A stretch of DNA of 64,000 bases from Mariannaea sp. PMI_226 (Eukaryota; Ascomycota; Sordariomycetes; Hypocreales; Nectriaceae). The position numbers and the translations under genes are program-made. Position 1 is the first letter of the stretch; each line of letters opens with the position of its first letter. Below are positions 1-8,741 of this stretch, piece by piece. The stretch covers positions 1,364,001 to 1,428,000 of the forward strand of contig JANFOG010000007.1 of NCBI GenBank assembly GCA_024336345.1, in the 5' to 3' direction. The notes beneath the pieces were generated by a model. It saw only the letters and a program-made list of their open reading frames with translations, was not told the origin of the DNA and ran no database searches.

Positions 1-672
1 ATGACGTCGAATGAGATCACCATTGCAACCGCACTCTTCGCATGTTTTTCCGTCCGAAATGTGCCGATATGTTGCATTAAATAACTTGTCATGTGCGATC
101 CCTGGATATTCTGCTTTTAGCTCAGGCTCTTCCTGAAGCACTTCCAGATGACCAGCCAACTTATCTCTAAGCCTCTTTCGATCGTGAATGCTACCCAGCT
201 TGGCTAATAACGTGAGGATCTCTGCATTGGGTCTACCCAATGAATCCAAAAGTGTATTTTTTCGCACGAATTGTTCAGGAAGCCATCGCCCGAGGTCGTA
301 CTGGATGACACCGCTACTCATGATGACGTCCCCGAGGACGATCTCATCCTTGGTGTCAGGAACGTGAGGAACGACACCACAGACGCCAACGACAAGAGCT
401 AGTCTGATATTGGGGAAGCTAGTACGACAGTTGGACGCCACGTTTGCAGCCTTAGCTTTTCCCATGCCTGGCATATAGGCGAGTACCACATTGTGTCGGC
501 CAAGAAGTCCGGCAGAGTAAGCATTCGAGTCGCCCGGCGCCTTATCGTAAGGTGGCCCATCGTCATCCCAATCACGGTCGAAGAGGCCACGCACGGCATC
601 CGCCTCAATGACGAGGGCGCAGATGATAGCAATCTCAAAGTCAAGACGTGTGGCAGGTCGTTTAGGTGTCAT
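1..672 (-). CDS. Nucleoside-phosphorylase-domain protein, 5' part (probable NLR N-terminus), cut by window edge
   Basis: Reading from the ATG at 672-670 the frame stays open for 224 codons to the window edge with no intron needed. The protein starts MTPKRPATRLDFEIAIICAL and carries the features of the PNP_UDP_1 fold used as the N-terminal effector domain of many fungal NLRs: a GRHNVVLAYMPGMGKA segment, a RLALVVGVCGVVP glycine-rich strand and an EIVLGDVIMS strand. It is clearly a paralogue of the gene at 30.6-31.6 kb (same segments, same order, no gaps over about 200 residues). In that family the domain is fused to a nucleotide-binding module and TPR or ankyrin repeats; whether that is so here lies outside the window. 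It ends at the edge within a Cys-rich stretch (CEECGCNG). Unlike its paralogue, no stop or frameshift is seen in the visible part. Family call is firm; the NLR architecture is inferred. Confidence 0.85.
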   Translation of the reverse strand, partial: MTPKRPATRLDFEIAIICALVIEADAVRGLFDRDWDDDGPPYDKAPGDSNAYSAGLLGRHNVVLAYMPGMGKAKAANVASNCRTSFPNIRLALVVGVCGVVPHVPDTKDEIVLGDVIMSSGVIQYDLGRWLPEQFVRKNTLLDSLGRPNAEILTLLAKLGSIHDRKRLRDKLAGHLEVLQEEPELKAEYPGIAHDKLFNATYRHISDGKTCEECGCNGDLIRRH

Positions 673-1350
673 GTTGTTCGCAATATGAGCTATGCAGGAA
701 TCTTAGAAGAGTTGAGGCAGAACCAGTAAGCGCGGGGTTGGAAGAGGCAGGTGTTTTCCCGCATTTTGTTATGTCAGCGAAGAGTCCGATTTTCTCTCGA
801 ACCCAAACCCGCCTTGCATGCCATGCTCACATCCTTGTCATATAGTTCCACGTATTACATACGATGGTTTTAGTTGTTGCATATAAAAAGACCACTGTTA
901 TGGAAGCATTGAAGGGATTCTCACTATTTTTTATCTAATACAATGTGGGGGATTGCTTGGATGATTGCCCAAATACTTGTGTCGCATCGCCCGAGATAAA
1001 GGGATCCGACAAACTCCAGAGCGTCTCGAGTCAAAACTGAGTAACACAAAGGGCTTTACGATGCGACTGAGGATTTGATTTAAACGCATTGCTGAAAGTG
1101 AGTAGCTATACAGTATGCATCATCATTCAAAGAACGCAGGCTTCGGTTTGATGAGGGTGGTCTTTCAATTGGCGGCCAGAAGTTGCTCGCAGCATGAAAT
1201 CCGAGTCACCAATATGCTGTTTATCGTTGGAAGACAACAGGGGCATATTGGCACTAGTCGCACACTGTGCATGCACCACGCTTGGTCCACTTTTGGCCAT
1301 TTATGAAAAAATTACAGATTACAATGCTGGGTTACTGGCGCTGGACCTGT
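673..1350. other. Gene-free stretch upstream of the phosphorylase-domain gene
   Basis: No open frame with recognisable protein content on either strand. It should hold the promoter of the minus-strand gene ending at 672, but I see no clear TATA box or other named site. Confidence 0.4.
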
Positions 1351-1570
1351 ACAGGAGAGAAACAAAAATCGCTGCGATAATGGCTGCTTCATTTGTTTAG
1401 AGTAGCCTTTCGGAACGAAGTTTTGTATTATTTTATTCTCCAATTGGACAATCTCAAATACTATATAGATTTTCCGTCTCTACATTCTTGGCCAATTTAT
1501 AGTCTTTGGCTTCTTTCTTTGCCCTTAATTTCATTCTTTGCCATTTTTTATTCCCGTTTATTGAGAAAGC

Positions 1571-1680
1571 ATCAGGTGCTTGATTGATCGATCGATTGAT
1601 TATTCCTGGACGGTTGCAGCCGCGTGGCCCGCAGCTATGCCCGAACAGGCCTGCTGGGGCGGTCTCGGGCTAACATTGAT
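1571..1680 (-). mobile_element. SINE-like short repeat, copy a
   Basis: On the minus strand it reads CGAGACCGCCCC... GGGCATAGCTGCGGGCCACG CGGCTGCAACCG and ends in an ATCA/ATCG-type tail (on the plus strand GATTGATCGATCGATTGATT). It matches the bounded copy at 19733-19841 almost end to end. No clean target duplication was found here. Confidence 0.6.
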
Positions 1681-2224
1681 CTGCTCCTCATCATTGCCTG
1701 AGTTGTTGACAGAAAGGCGGCCATCTGTCCCTAGAAAACCCCTCCTTTGCACTATAACCTCTATCTACATTGACTTGCCCAGCCCATGGCGATAGTGATT
1801 TCCATCTTGCTCTATGAATAATAGGCGCTTGTGATGCTCTCATCAAGCATCAGGTACAAGATGCGGTACGAAAATGCTAGTTTCTTTGTCATGTGACATC
1901 TCATATGACAAGCTCCAGGCTGCTTTATTGGGCTCATCACGTGACAAATGCACTGGCCAACTCTCCAACCTGTCAGATCAAGTTCAAAATGTATCTTTCA
2001 CATTACTTGCGACAACATGAAAAAAGCCACCAATTTGGTGCTACACAATTTCAGCAACGCGTCATTGACCAACTCTCTTCACATTCGATCGAGTCGTTTA
2101 CGCCGTGCGGAATAATCTGTCAAGCAACATTCATTTGCCGACCGAAAGAATACTTTATTTATCTACAGGGGCCATCCCATGTGCAATAGTAGTTCTATTC
2201 ATTCTGGATTGGAGATATTTTGAT

Positions 2225-3220
2225 AATGCTAGTTGCATTATCCTACCAATCCTAGGTGCATGCTGTTGGTGAAATTGAATATCGCCGTTAGCAATGCTAG
2301 TTGCATTCGTTGGCGATACTTGGCGCGTTTTGTCGCTATTCCTAGCTGTATGCGATCGCTAGCTGTGGCTTGTTGGCCATGGTAGCACTCTTCCGTCACC
2401 ATTGCTAGCCATATGACATTGCTATTTGCGGTTGTTGGCAAAGTTGGGTCTGTCACCTTTGTGTTATTGCTATTTCTATACCGTGGATGATGCTAGCCGC
2501 GGTTATTAGCGATGCTTGGTGCGTTCCCTTAGTCGTTGCTGGCTATATCTTCTTGGTGATGCTACGTGCGTTTCTTAGCCATCCTGGTTGCGTTTGTTGG
2601 CTATGCTCGGGTCCATTCTGTGCCTATCGCTGGCTACATGGTGTCGTTCACTATATGCCGTCGGCGGTGCTCGGGGCAGTCGTTGGAGATGTTGGGTGCG
2701 TTCCGTTGCCATCGCTAGCTTTATGCTGTTGCTAGCTGTATGGCGTTGGCGATGCTAGCTGCATTTGTGGCGATGCTAGTCGCGTTCGTTGGCGATGCTA
2801 GGTACGTTACGTACCTCTAGCAAGCTATATGCCATTGTTAGCTATGTGCTGTTGTTGATGCTAGCTTGTTGTTAGCTCTATGCGTTGGCGATGCTAGGTG
2901 CGTTCCGTCGCCATCGCTAGCTATATGTTGCTGCTAGCTATATCTCGTTGGCGATGCTTCGTGCATTTCTTGGTGATGCTAGGTGCCTAGTGTGCCTATT
3001 GCCAGGTACATGTTGTCGGTAGCTATATGCTATCGGCGGTGCTAGTTGCGTTCGTTGGCGATGCTAGGTGCATCATGTGCCTATAGCTAGCTATATGTTG
3101 TTGCTAGCTATGTTGCGTTGGCGCTGGTAGTAGGGGCGTTCCGTCGCTGCTGGTAGCTCTGTTGCTATCGCTAGCTACATCCCAGTTGGAGATGTTAGTA
3201 GGTACGTTTTGCCTAGATTA
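2225..3220. repeat. GCTAGC-rich minisatellite array in repeat A
   Basis: About 1 kb of irregularly repeated short phrases such as TTGGCGATGCTAGGTGCGTT, CCGTCGCTATCGCTAGC and GCTAGCTATATG, with unit length varying over roughly 35-75 nt. A second array built from the same phrases lies at 45040-46060. The long open frames seen through it are by-products of the repeat and carry no protein signal. Confidence 0.75.
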
Positions 3221-3243
3221 GTGGGCGCCAGTGGGTCAGGGTC

Positions 3244-3894
3244 TCACGACGATGCTGTCTTGGGCGTAGCGGACCCGCCTATCCTATACCCACTTTTCAG
3301 TCCAATATAGCGCGCCCCACAGCCATAAGTGGAAAGTCTTATGTATACCATTAAAATCGTCTCATCCAGCTCTATCCATATATATCCAAGTTGAAAAAAT
3401 GCGTGCGAAATGGTTTTACGTTTGTATGGCCGTGAGTCGATTTTTTTTGTTTTCCCATACAAATGAATTTTGCGGAAAATAAAAAGTGGCCCGCGAGCCC
3501 GTCCTGGCGTGCGCCCCACTAAAAGGTCCTCGGAGGGTATATGAGGGGGGCAACCAGTCCGGGCCGTTGGCAACGGATATACTAATCTACATATGTGTAA
3601 TGACATTCCAAGCCAACGGCCCGGCCTAAGGTCCTCCCTCGCTCCCAATTTGTACCTTATCTTGATGGCGACCATTGCGTATCCATTTGTACACGCTTGT
3701 AGGCTACGGTCTCGCCGGCGGGTGGATATAGTGGAAGCGACGCCAGCGAAGCTGCTCTGACAGCTACCTGGTATGCCTGTAAGCACTTGGTGGGTGGTTT
3801 CCACCGCTGCTAACGGACGAGCTCCCGGGGGAGGCTTATTCGGCTGACGATCCTGGGAGGAATAGGGGATAACCCCGCCCAGTGGAATCCGCAA
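3244..3894 (-). other. Unrecognised 216-codon open frame, probably inside a repeat
   Basis: The frame begins MRIPLGGVIPYSSQDRQP and is rich in Arg, Gly and Pro, with no domain or motif I recognise. It starts right after the end of repeat A and is crossed by a perfect 13-bp inverted repeat (3559-3571 and 3612-3624). Neighbouring sequence on both sides is repetitive, so it is more likely part of a mobile element or chance than a host gene. Confidence 0.2.
3559..3624. repeat. Perfect 13-bp inverted repeat (stem-loop potential)
   Basis: CCGGGCCGTTGGC at 3559-3571 is matched exactly by its reverse complement GCCAACGGCCCGG at 3612-3624, with a 40-nt AT-rich loop between. It could be a hairpin or the remains of terminal repeats of a short element. 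Confidence 0.6.
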
Positions 3895-4319
3895 TGGATG
3901 AAGCTGTGCGAGCGGTCCTCCTACTGGGGGCGTCTCACGAGACGTCCCGGGAAGCTAGATGGGGAAAATAGAACACTACTTCGGCGGCGTGACCGCGGAA
4001 GCGAAAGCTTTGCGGCGGGCACAGTCAGTAACATGGATATTCTCCTACCGTAGTGACGCGCGGTAGTGGCCAACCCTGGCGCACGATTGTTATCTGGCTG
4101 GTTCTAGTCGGGCATGGGTGGGTGGGCAACAATTTTATATAGGTGTTTTATATTCCCTCACGGTGCTGAACCTTGTTCTGATGGGCTCTCCTCACTTGGT
4201 TTGACACCGTTCAGATGGGTGGTGTAGCGCCTTACTATGCTCTGGAGATTGGTGCACTCTGGAGCCGGTGGGTTCTGGGGGCAATATATTTATATATGCT
4301 AGCTGTGGAGTTTGGCGCA

Positions 4320-5560
4320 CTCCAGATCCTAGGAGGTTGCTATCGGATGATGGTAAGGGGCAATTGTTTCCCCTAGCAAGGCTTGACTTTGCTAACAAAA
4401 CCTCCTGTCCCAGCTTATAGGTTGCTTCTGTTGTTAAGGTAAGACTTTTTATCTTAAGGATTTTAGTAAGGAATGTAATTCCTATAGTATGCTTGTTAGC
4501 TGCTGCAAAACCTAGCTGGTATAATTATTGGAAGCAATGAGCTACTGGGGACTCATATAGGGACGTAAAGCTATAACTGATGTATGCTATCGTGGGCAAG
4601 CGGGTGGGCAGATGGCACATTTCCCGAGGGGACTATGAATCCTTAGGGAGCAAGGGAAGTAAAACTAATCCTAACTGATGTATTGTGGGGTATTTAAGTT
4701 CCCTCACCAAGCCAGACTGGGTTCTGACGGGTTTCCCTCACTTAGTCTGGGGAGGTTCTGATGGGTGATCTAATGCCTTAAGTGAGGCAACTGTTATTGC
4801 TTCAGTAGTGGGCTCTGGGGATTTGCGTATAAAAAATAGAGGAAGGTTACTATCAGAAGATAGTATAGGGAAAGTTTTTCCCTCACCAGTTACTAACATA
4901 ACTGCCAAAACCTTCCCCACTAGCTTATAGGTTGCTTTTGTTGCTAAAGTAAGATATTTATTTTAGGGATTCTTGCAAGGAATCTAATTCCTATGGTATG
5001 CACTATGCTGCCAGAAATCCTAGCCAGTGATGCTTAAGTATTAATGTGTCTTTTGGTGGGTTGTCTGGGGGCTTTATGTTACACTTTGTGGTATATAGAA
5101 GGTTGTTATCACTGGATAGCATTTTCACATTGCCAAACCCTTCTCTACTAGCTTGCAGGTTGCACTCATTGCTAAGGGAAATTTCATTAGCCCTTAGGGA
5201 TTTTTGCAAGGAATTATGTTCCTATAGTATGCGTTTTGCTGCTGGAAAACCTAGTTGGTGGTGCCATTTTGAGTTACAATTGGGCTGGTGTGTCTTCTGG
5301 GGGCTTTTTCCCATAGTGGGTTCAGGGGGTTTTTCTTATACTGGGTTCTGGGGGCTCAATATTGCTTTTATAATATGAGGTTGCTATCAGTAGATGGTAA
5401 GGGGAAAACCTTTTCCCCTAGCATCCTAGACCTTGCTGCCAAATCCTCCTCTACTAGCTTGCAGGTTGCACTTATCGCTAAGGGAAGATTTCCAACACCT
5501 TAGGGGTTCTTGCAAGGACTTAATGTTCTTTGGTATGCGTTTGCTACTATAAAACCTAGC
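4320..5560. repeat. Four degenerate direct repeats
   Basis: Three anchor phrases recur in fixed order: GGTTGCTATCGGATGATGG-like (about 4330, 4841, 5098, 5377), AGCTTATAGGTTGC-like (4411, 4922, 5152, 5458) and GGAATGTAATTCCTATAGTA TGC-like (4470, 4976, 5209, 5512). Spacing between units is about 510, 255 and 280 nt. Copies differ by many substitutions, so the array is old. No protein is encoded. Confidence 0.65.
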
Positions 5561-5634
5561 TGGTAGGTATAATATAAAGTAATAACTAGTTTGTGGTGTG
5601 TTGTTGCTAGCGGTGGGGTTTGGGAATTTAGTTA

Positions 5635-5815
5635 GTTTTTGCTACTTTCCTGCGTTGCTTTTCTGCTGTCTTCCTGCGTTGGTTTTCTGTTGCTTGCTGT
5701 TTTCCTGCGTTGCTTTACTGCTGTTTTCCTGCGTTGCTTTCCTGCGTTGTTTTCCTGCTGCTTTCCTGCTGCTTTCCCGCGTTGCTCTCCTGCTGCTTTC
5801 CTGCGTTGCCTTTTG
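5635..5815. repeat. Low-complexity TTTCCTGCGTTGC-type tandem array
   Basis: About 180 nt of imperfect repeats of CTTTCCTGCGTTG and CTTTCCTGCTG. It makes long artificial open frames on both strands (Cys/Phe/Leu-rich on plus, Gln/Lys/Arg-rich on minus) that should not be taken as genes. Confidence 0.75.
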
Positions 5816-7412
5816 CGATTCTTTTTGGTTGCCTGGGGGGTGGTTTTCAGGTGGGGGTTGTCTTACTTGGTGGGTTTCTGGGGGCTTCTTCTGGGGGTGA
5901 TGATTCACTCACGCTTGAGAAAACCACTATCCTTCGGGGCCGATGATCCGCGCTTAAGGCTGAAAAACATAGAGGAAACATACTGAGGGCGCCGCTATCC
6001 GCCTCCCCGCGAATCTAGTAACCTAGGCTAGAGTTCTGTCCCCAAATAAGGCTCCGTCCATGTCACGCGTTCTCTGAGGGGATTGCCGGGGGGGTGGGTT
6101 CATATAGCGGTTAGCTGGGTATCTCGAGACAGGAACTTAGCACACCGGAACTGATACCGCCAATGCGAAATAGAACCCGTAGAGCGACGGGACGTCTCCC
6201 ATCCTGACTTTGTTGGGGTGTTCTGAAATGGTTAGTAGGCTAGGTGAATCTGGTTATCGTGGAATTGAACGCGTGTTGTTGGGGAGCCCAGTTTCCATTT
6301 TGCTACAGGGTAGGTTACTTCGTCTTAGAAGCATTTATATTTTGCTGTAGGGTAAGCTAATTTGCTTTGTAAGTAAGGATGTTAAGCTATAAGAGAAATA
6401 GTTAAAGAATAAAAGAAGATATTTCGTGAGATATACCTAGGGGCGAAATCAGCCTCCTACAACCTAAAACCTAAAACACTTTGAGAGATTTCTAGTGCAC
6501 GGACCATCAGGACAGTATCAAATACGAAGCTCTCCACACCGTTTACTCAGGTGGCCTCCTGCTCTACAGACGAAGGCTTTGCTGTATTGAAGAACTGTGG
6601 CTCTGTCATCCTCCCGAGCCAGAAAATAACTTCATCACTCACTCATTAGCGATGTGCAGAAGATGGCTCCATGCATGCAGTTGTTTCTCAACGATTGAGC
6701 TATGTCTTGCTGTTCATTTAAATTACGTGATGGATTACCTCAATATAGACATCCTACTGACATATATACGTCTTATCTTCACTCAATCCTCATGTAGGAG
6801 CTAGTTTCCATAATAAATCACTGGACAGAAGTAATGTGATCGAATTGCCCTCAGAGAACTTAACTTGAAATCTGGCTGTTCTTCTCGGCAAAAGCGCTCT
6901 TGACTGTTTACAGACTGATGGCCCCGCGCACGGTCACCTTTTTTGTGAATTAAGCGGTGACTAATATTGTGTTTGTGCCTGAGGTAACAAGGCCATAACG
7001 CGTGCCGGAGCCCCTCGCTGCGTTCCTCACCCCCCCTGGAGGCAATTTTCTTACGAAGAGGAGACACTAGGGACGGGCCGTATGAGATTATGGTCTCCTC
7101 TTTCTACTGCGCTCCTTGTCATAATCTCAGACCATATTACTGCTATGGTTTCTGCAGACCCGTGTAGCCCCGCCATTACAGGACACGTCTAAATCATGCT
7201 TGGCCCTTGCCGTATTTGGTAAAGGCCTCTTTTCTTCTATTGTTTTCTGCATACGAAATCCGTTCTCTCTAAACACGATGTCAGGAGCTATTAATATGGA
7301 GAATATAGTGAGTATATATGCCGAGATCTGCCCCATACGGCGATCCCTCAGCTAAATTTCCCAGAGCCGCCCACTCATTCCACCTTTCTCCAAGGAGAAT
7401 GCCCTCCAGCCG
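5816..7412. other. Gene-free stretch with a weak LTR-like segment
   Basis: No convincing gene. The segment 6274-6478 begins TGTTGTTGGGGAGCCC and ends AACCTAAAACCTAAAACA, the TG...CA layout of a solo LTR, but I found no flanking target duplication, so this is only a suggestion. A short upstream ATG at 7399 (five codons, stop overlapping the next start) precedes the gene at 7413. Confidence 0.3.
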
Positions 7413-8318
7413 ATGACCCTCACGAATCTGCCGCACCGTTTCCGAGACCTTGACCAATTATCAGACCAGAGAGGAGAGACGCAAGAATATCTGAGAACAG
7501 AGCTTCGAACCACAAAGTTGGACAAGCTTTATACATATCTTTGGCTTGCCGGGCTCCCACGACCTGCCCGGCCCCTCCACCGACAGAGGTTGCTTCTTCG
7601 CACCATCTGCCTTACCGAGGCCCCTGATGAACATCTATTATGGCACGATAGCCGTATATTCATCAAGCCGGTACCCGAATGCCTTTTTGACTTTGACTTC
7701 TGGCAACAACACCTGTGTAGTGATGATGCACTTCACAAGAGTGCTTGCGGCCTGCTCCTGTCGTATTCCTGGCTTGTCTGTCACAAGAGTGATTTACACA
7801 TCGCGTGTGAGACAGGACTTCTGCCCGCTAATGTCAGTTGGAAGGCATGGAACAGATTCATAATTGATGTCTATTCATATATTGACGCCCGTAAGTCGCG
7901 CCAAGTCGATCGCCGCTACAGATATGGTGAGCTGCGTTTGTCTCGACTTAATTCTCTCTACCGGTTTGGCGCGGCCGGTTTTTCTCTACACAATATAGTA
8001 TATGGATTCATGTCAGAGTCGACACGCTACACGACATTCTTCGAACGCAATTTTGGATGGATCTTGGCCGTCTTCGTCTACGTGAGCATTATTCTGTCGG
8101 CTATGCAGGTGGCTTTGGCGACAGAAAAGTTCAATAACAACATTAGATTCCAGCACTTTTCGTATGGTATTGCTCTGTTCTCTATCGCATTTGTTTTGTT
8201 AATAGTTGCTATGATACTTGCCGTATGGTTAGCACTCTTCTGTTATCATTTACTATCAACTATCTCATTCTGTAAAAAGGTAGCTTTACAAAGGCGAGAG
8301 GAAAGCTGTATTGGATGA
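7413..8318 (+). CDS. DUF6601-like fungal membrane protein
   Basis: Single-exon protein of 301 residues. An N-terminal cytosolic-type half contains the conserved-looking phrases LYTYLWLAGLPRPARPLH (about 39-56) and YGELRLSRLN (171-180), followed by two predicted membrane helices (about 216-236 and 251-280) and a short basic tail. This order fits the DUF6601 family of ascomycetes, whose function is unknown. The start is the first ATG of the frame; a tiny upstream frame at 7399 overlaps it and could reduce translation. It lies 423 nt upstream of the NLR gene in the same direction. I see no sign of damage. Family assignment is from memory of the pattern; the membrane topology is read from hydrophobicity. 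Confidence 0.8.
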   Translation: MTLTNLPHRFRDLDQLSDQRGETQEYLRTELRTTKLDKLYTYLWLAGLPRPARPLHRQRLLLRTICLTEAPDEHLLWHDSRIFIKPVPECLFDFDFWQQHLCSDDALHKSACGLLLSYSWLVCHKSDLHIACETGLLPANVSWKAWNRFIIDVYSYIDARKSRQVDRRYRYGELRLSRLNSLYRFGAAGFSLHNIVYGFMSESTRYTTFFERNFGWILAVFVYVSIILSAMQVALATEKFNNNIRFQHFSYGIALFSIAFVLLIVAMILAVWLALFCYHLLSTISFCKKVALQRREESCIG

Positions 8319-8741
8319 TTTAGTACATTTAGCCTCTATTAATCTAGAAACTATTTGAAGGTCTCGATTCGGTGCTAGAATTTAAGTGCATCCCGCGTGC
8401 CAAATGTTGCTGACAGCGGGCCATTGTGACATCATGGTTGATCGACATTGATTGGTCGAGGAAGCGCCTGATGGCTGCCGTTGGTCGCAAAATTTCAGCC
8501 GCAATTCATGACGCATCCCGTTGCCTTGTTTTTTCTTTTCTTCTCACAACTGCTGTTCTTCTTGCCTCTAGCCATCTTCCCTACTGCTTCTATCCAGCCG
8601 CTGCCACTACACAAGTTTTATTCCATCTACCAAGGTGCATCTACCTGCCTCCTTCACATTTGAGCGTGATATCGTGTTTTGATAGCACCGGGCCCCGCGC
8701 GTACCCCACTATCACTAAAGTACACTACCTATGTCATCAGA

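Larger units (their letters stand above)
1351..3272 (+). repeat. Dispersed repeat A, copy 1 (about 1.9 kb, contains a minisatellite)
   Basis: The left end (1351-1420, from ACAGGAGAGAAACAAAAATC to CTTTCGGAACGAAG) recurs at 44303-44372. The middle (about 2178-2215, around AATAGTAGTTCTATT) recurs near 44980. The right end (3221-3272, CAGTGGGTCAGG... to GGGCGTAGCGG) recurs at 46071-46121. The same order and similar total length (about 1.9 and 1.8 kb) indicate two diverged copies of one element. No transposase or reverse transcriptase frame is visible in either, so it is non-autonomous or too decayed to type. A SINE-like copy sits inside this copy at about 1571-1680. Confidence 0.6.

Noticed and set aside
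2238..2735. Frames through the minisatellite, one looking like hydrophobic membrane segments
   Set aside because: Generated by GCTAGC/GATGCT phrases; the same phrases in the second array give different frames.
5598..5986. Several overlapping 80-115-codon frames rich in Cys/Phe or in Gln/Lys
   Set aside because: They arise from the TTTCCTGCGTTGC-type tandem array, which is open in several frames by composition.
6274..6478. Solo LTR (TG...CA ends)
   Set aside because: No target duplication and no second copy in the window; kept only as a remark in the gap description.
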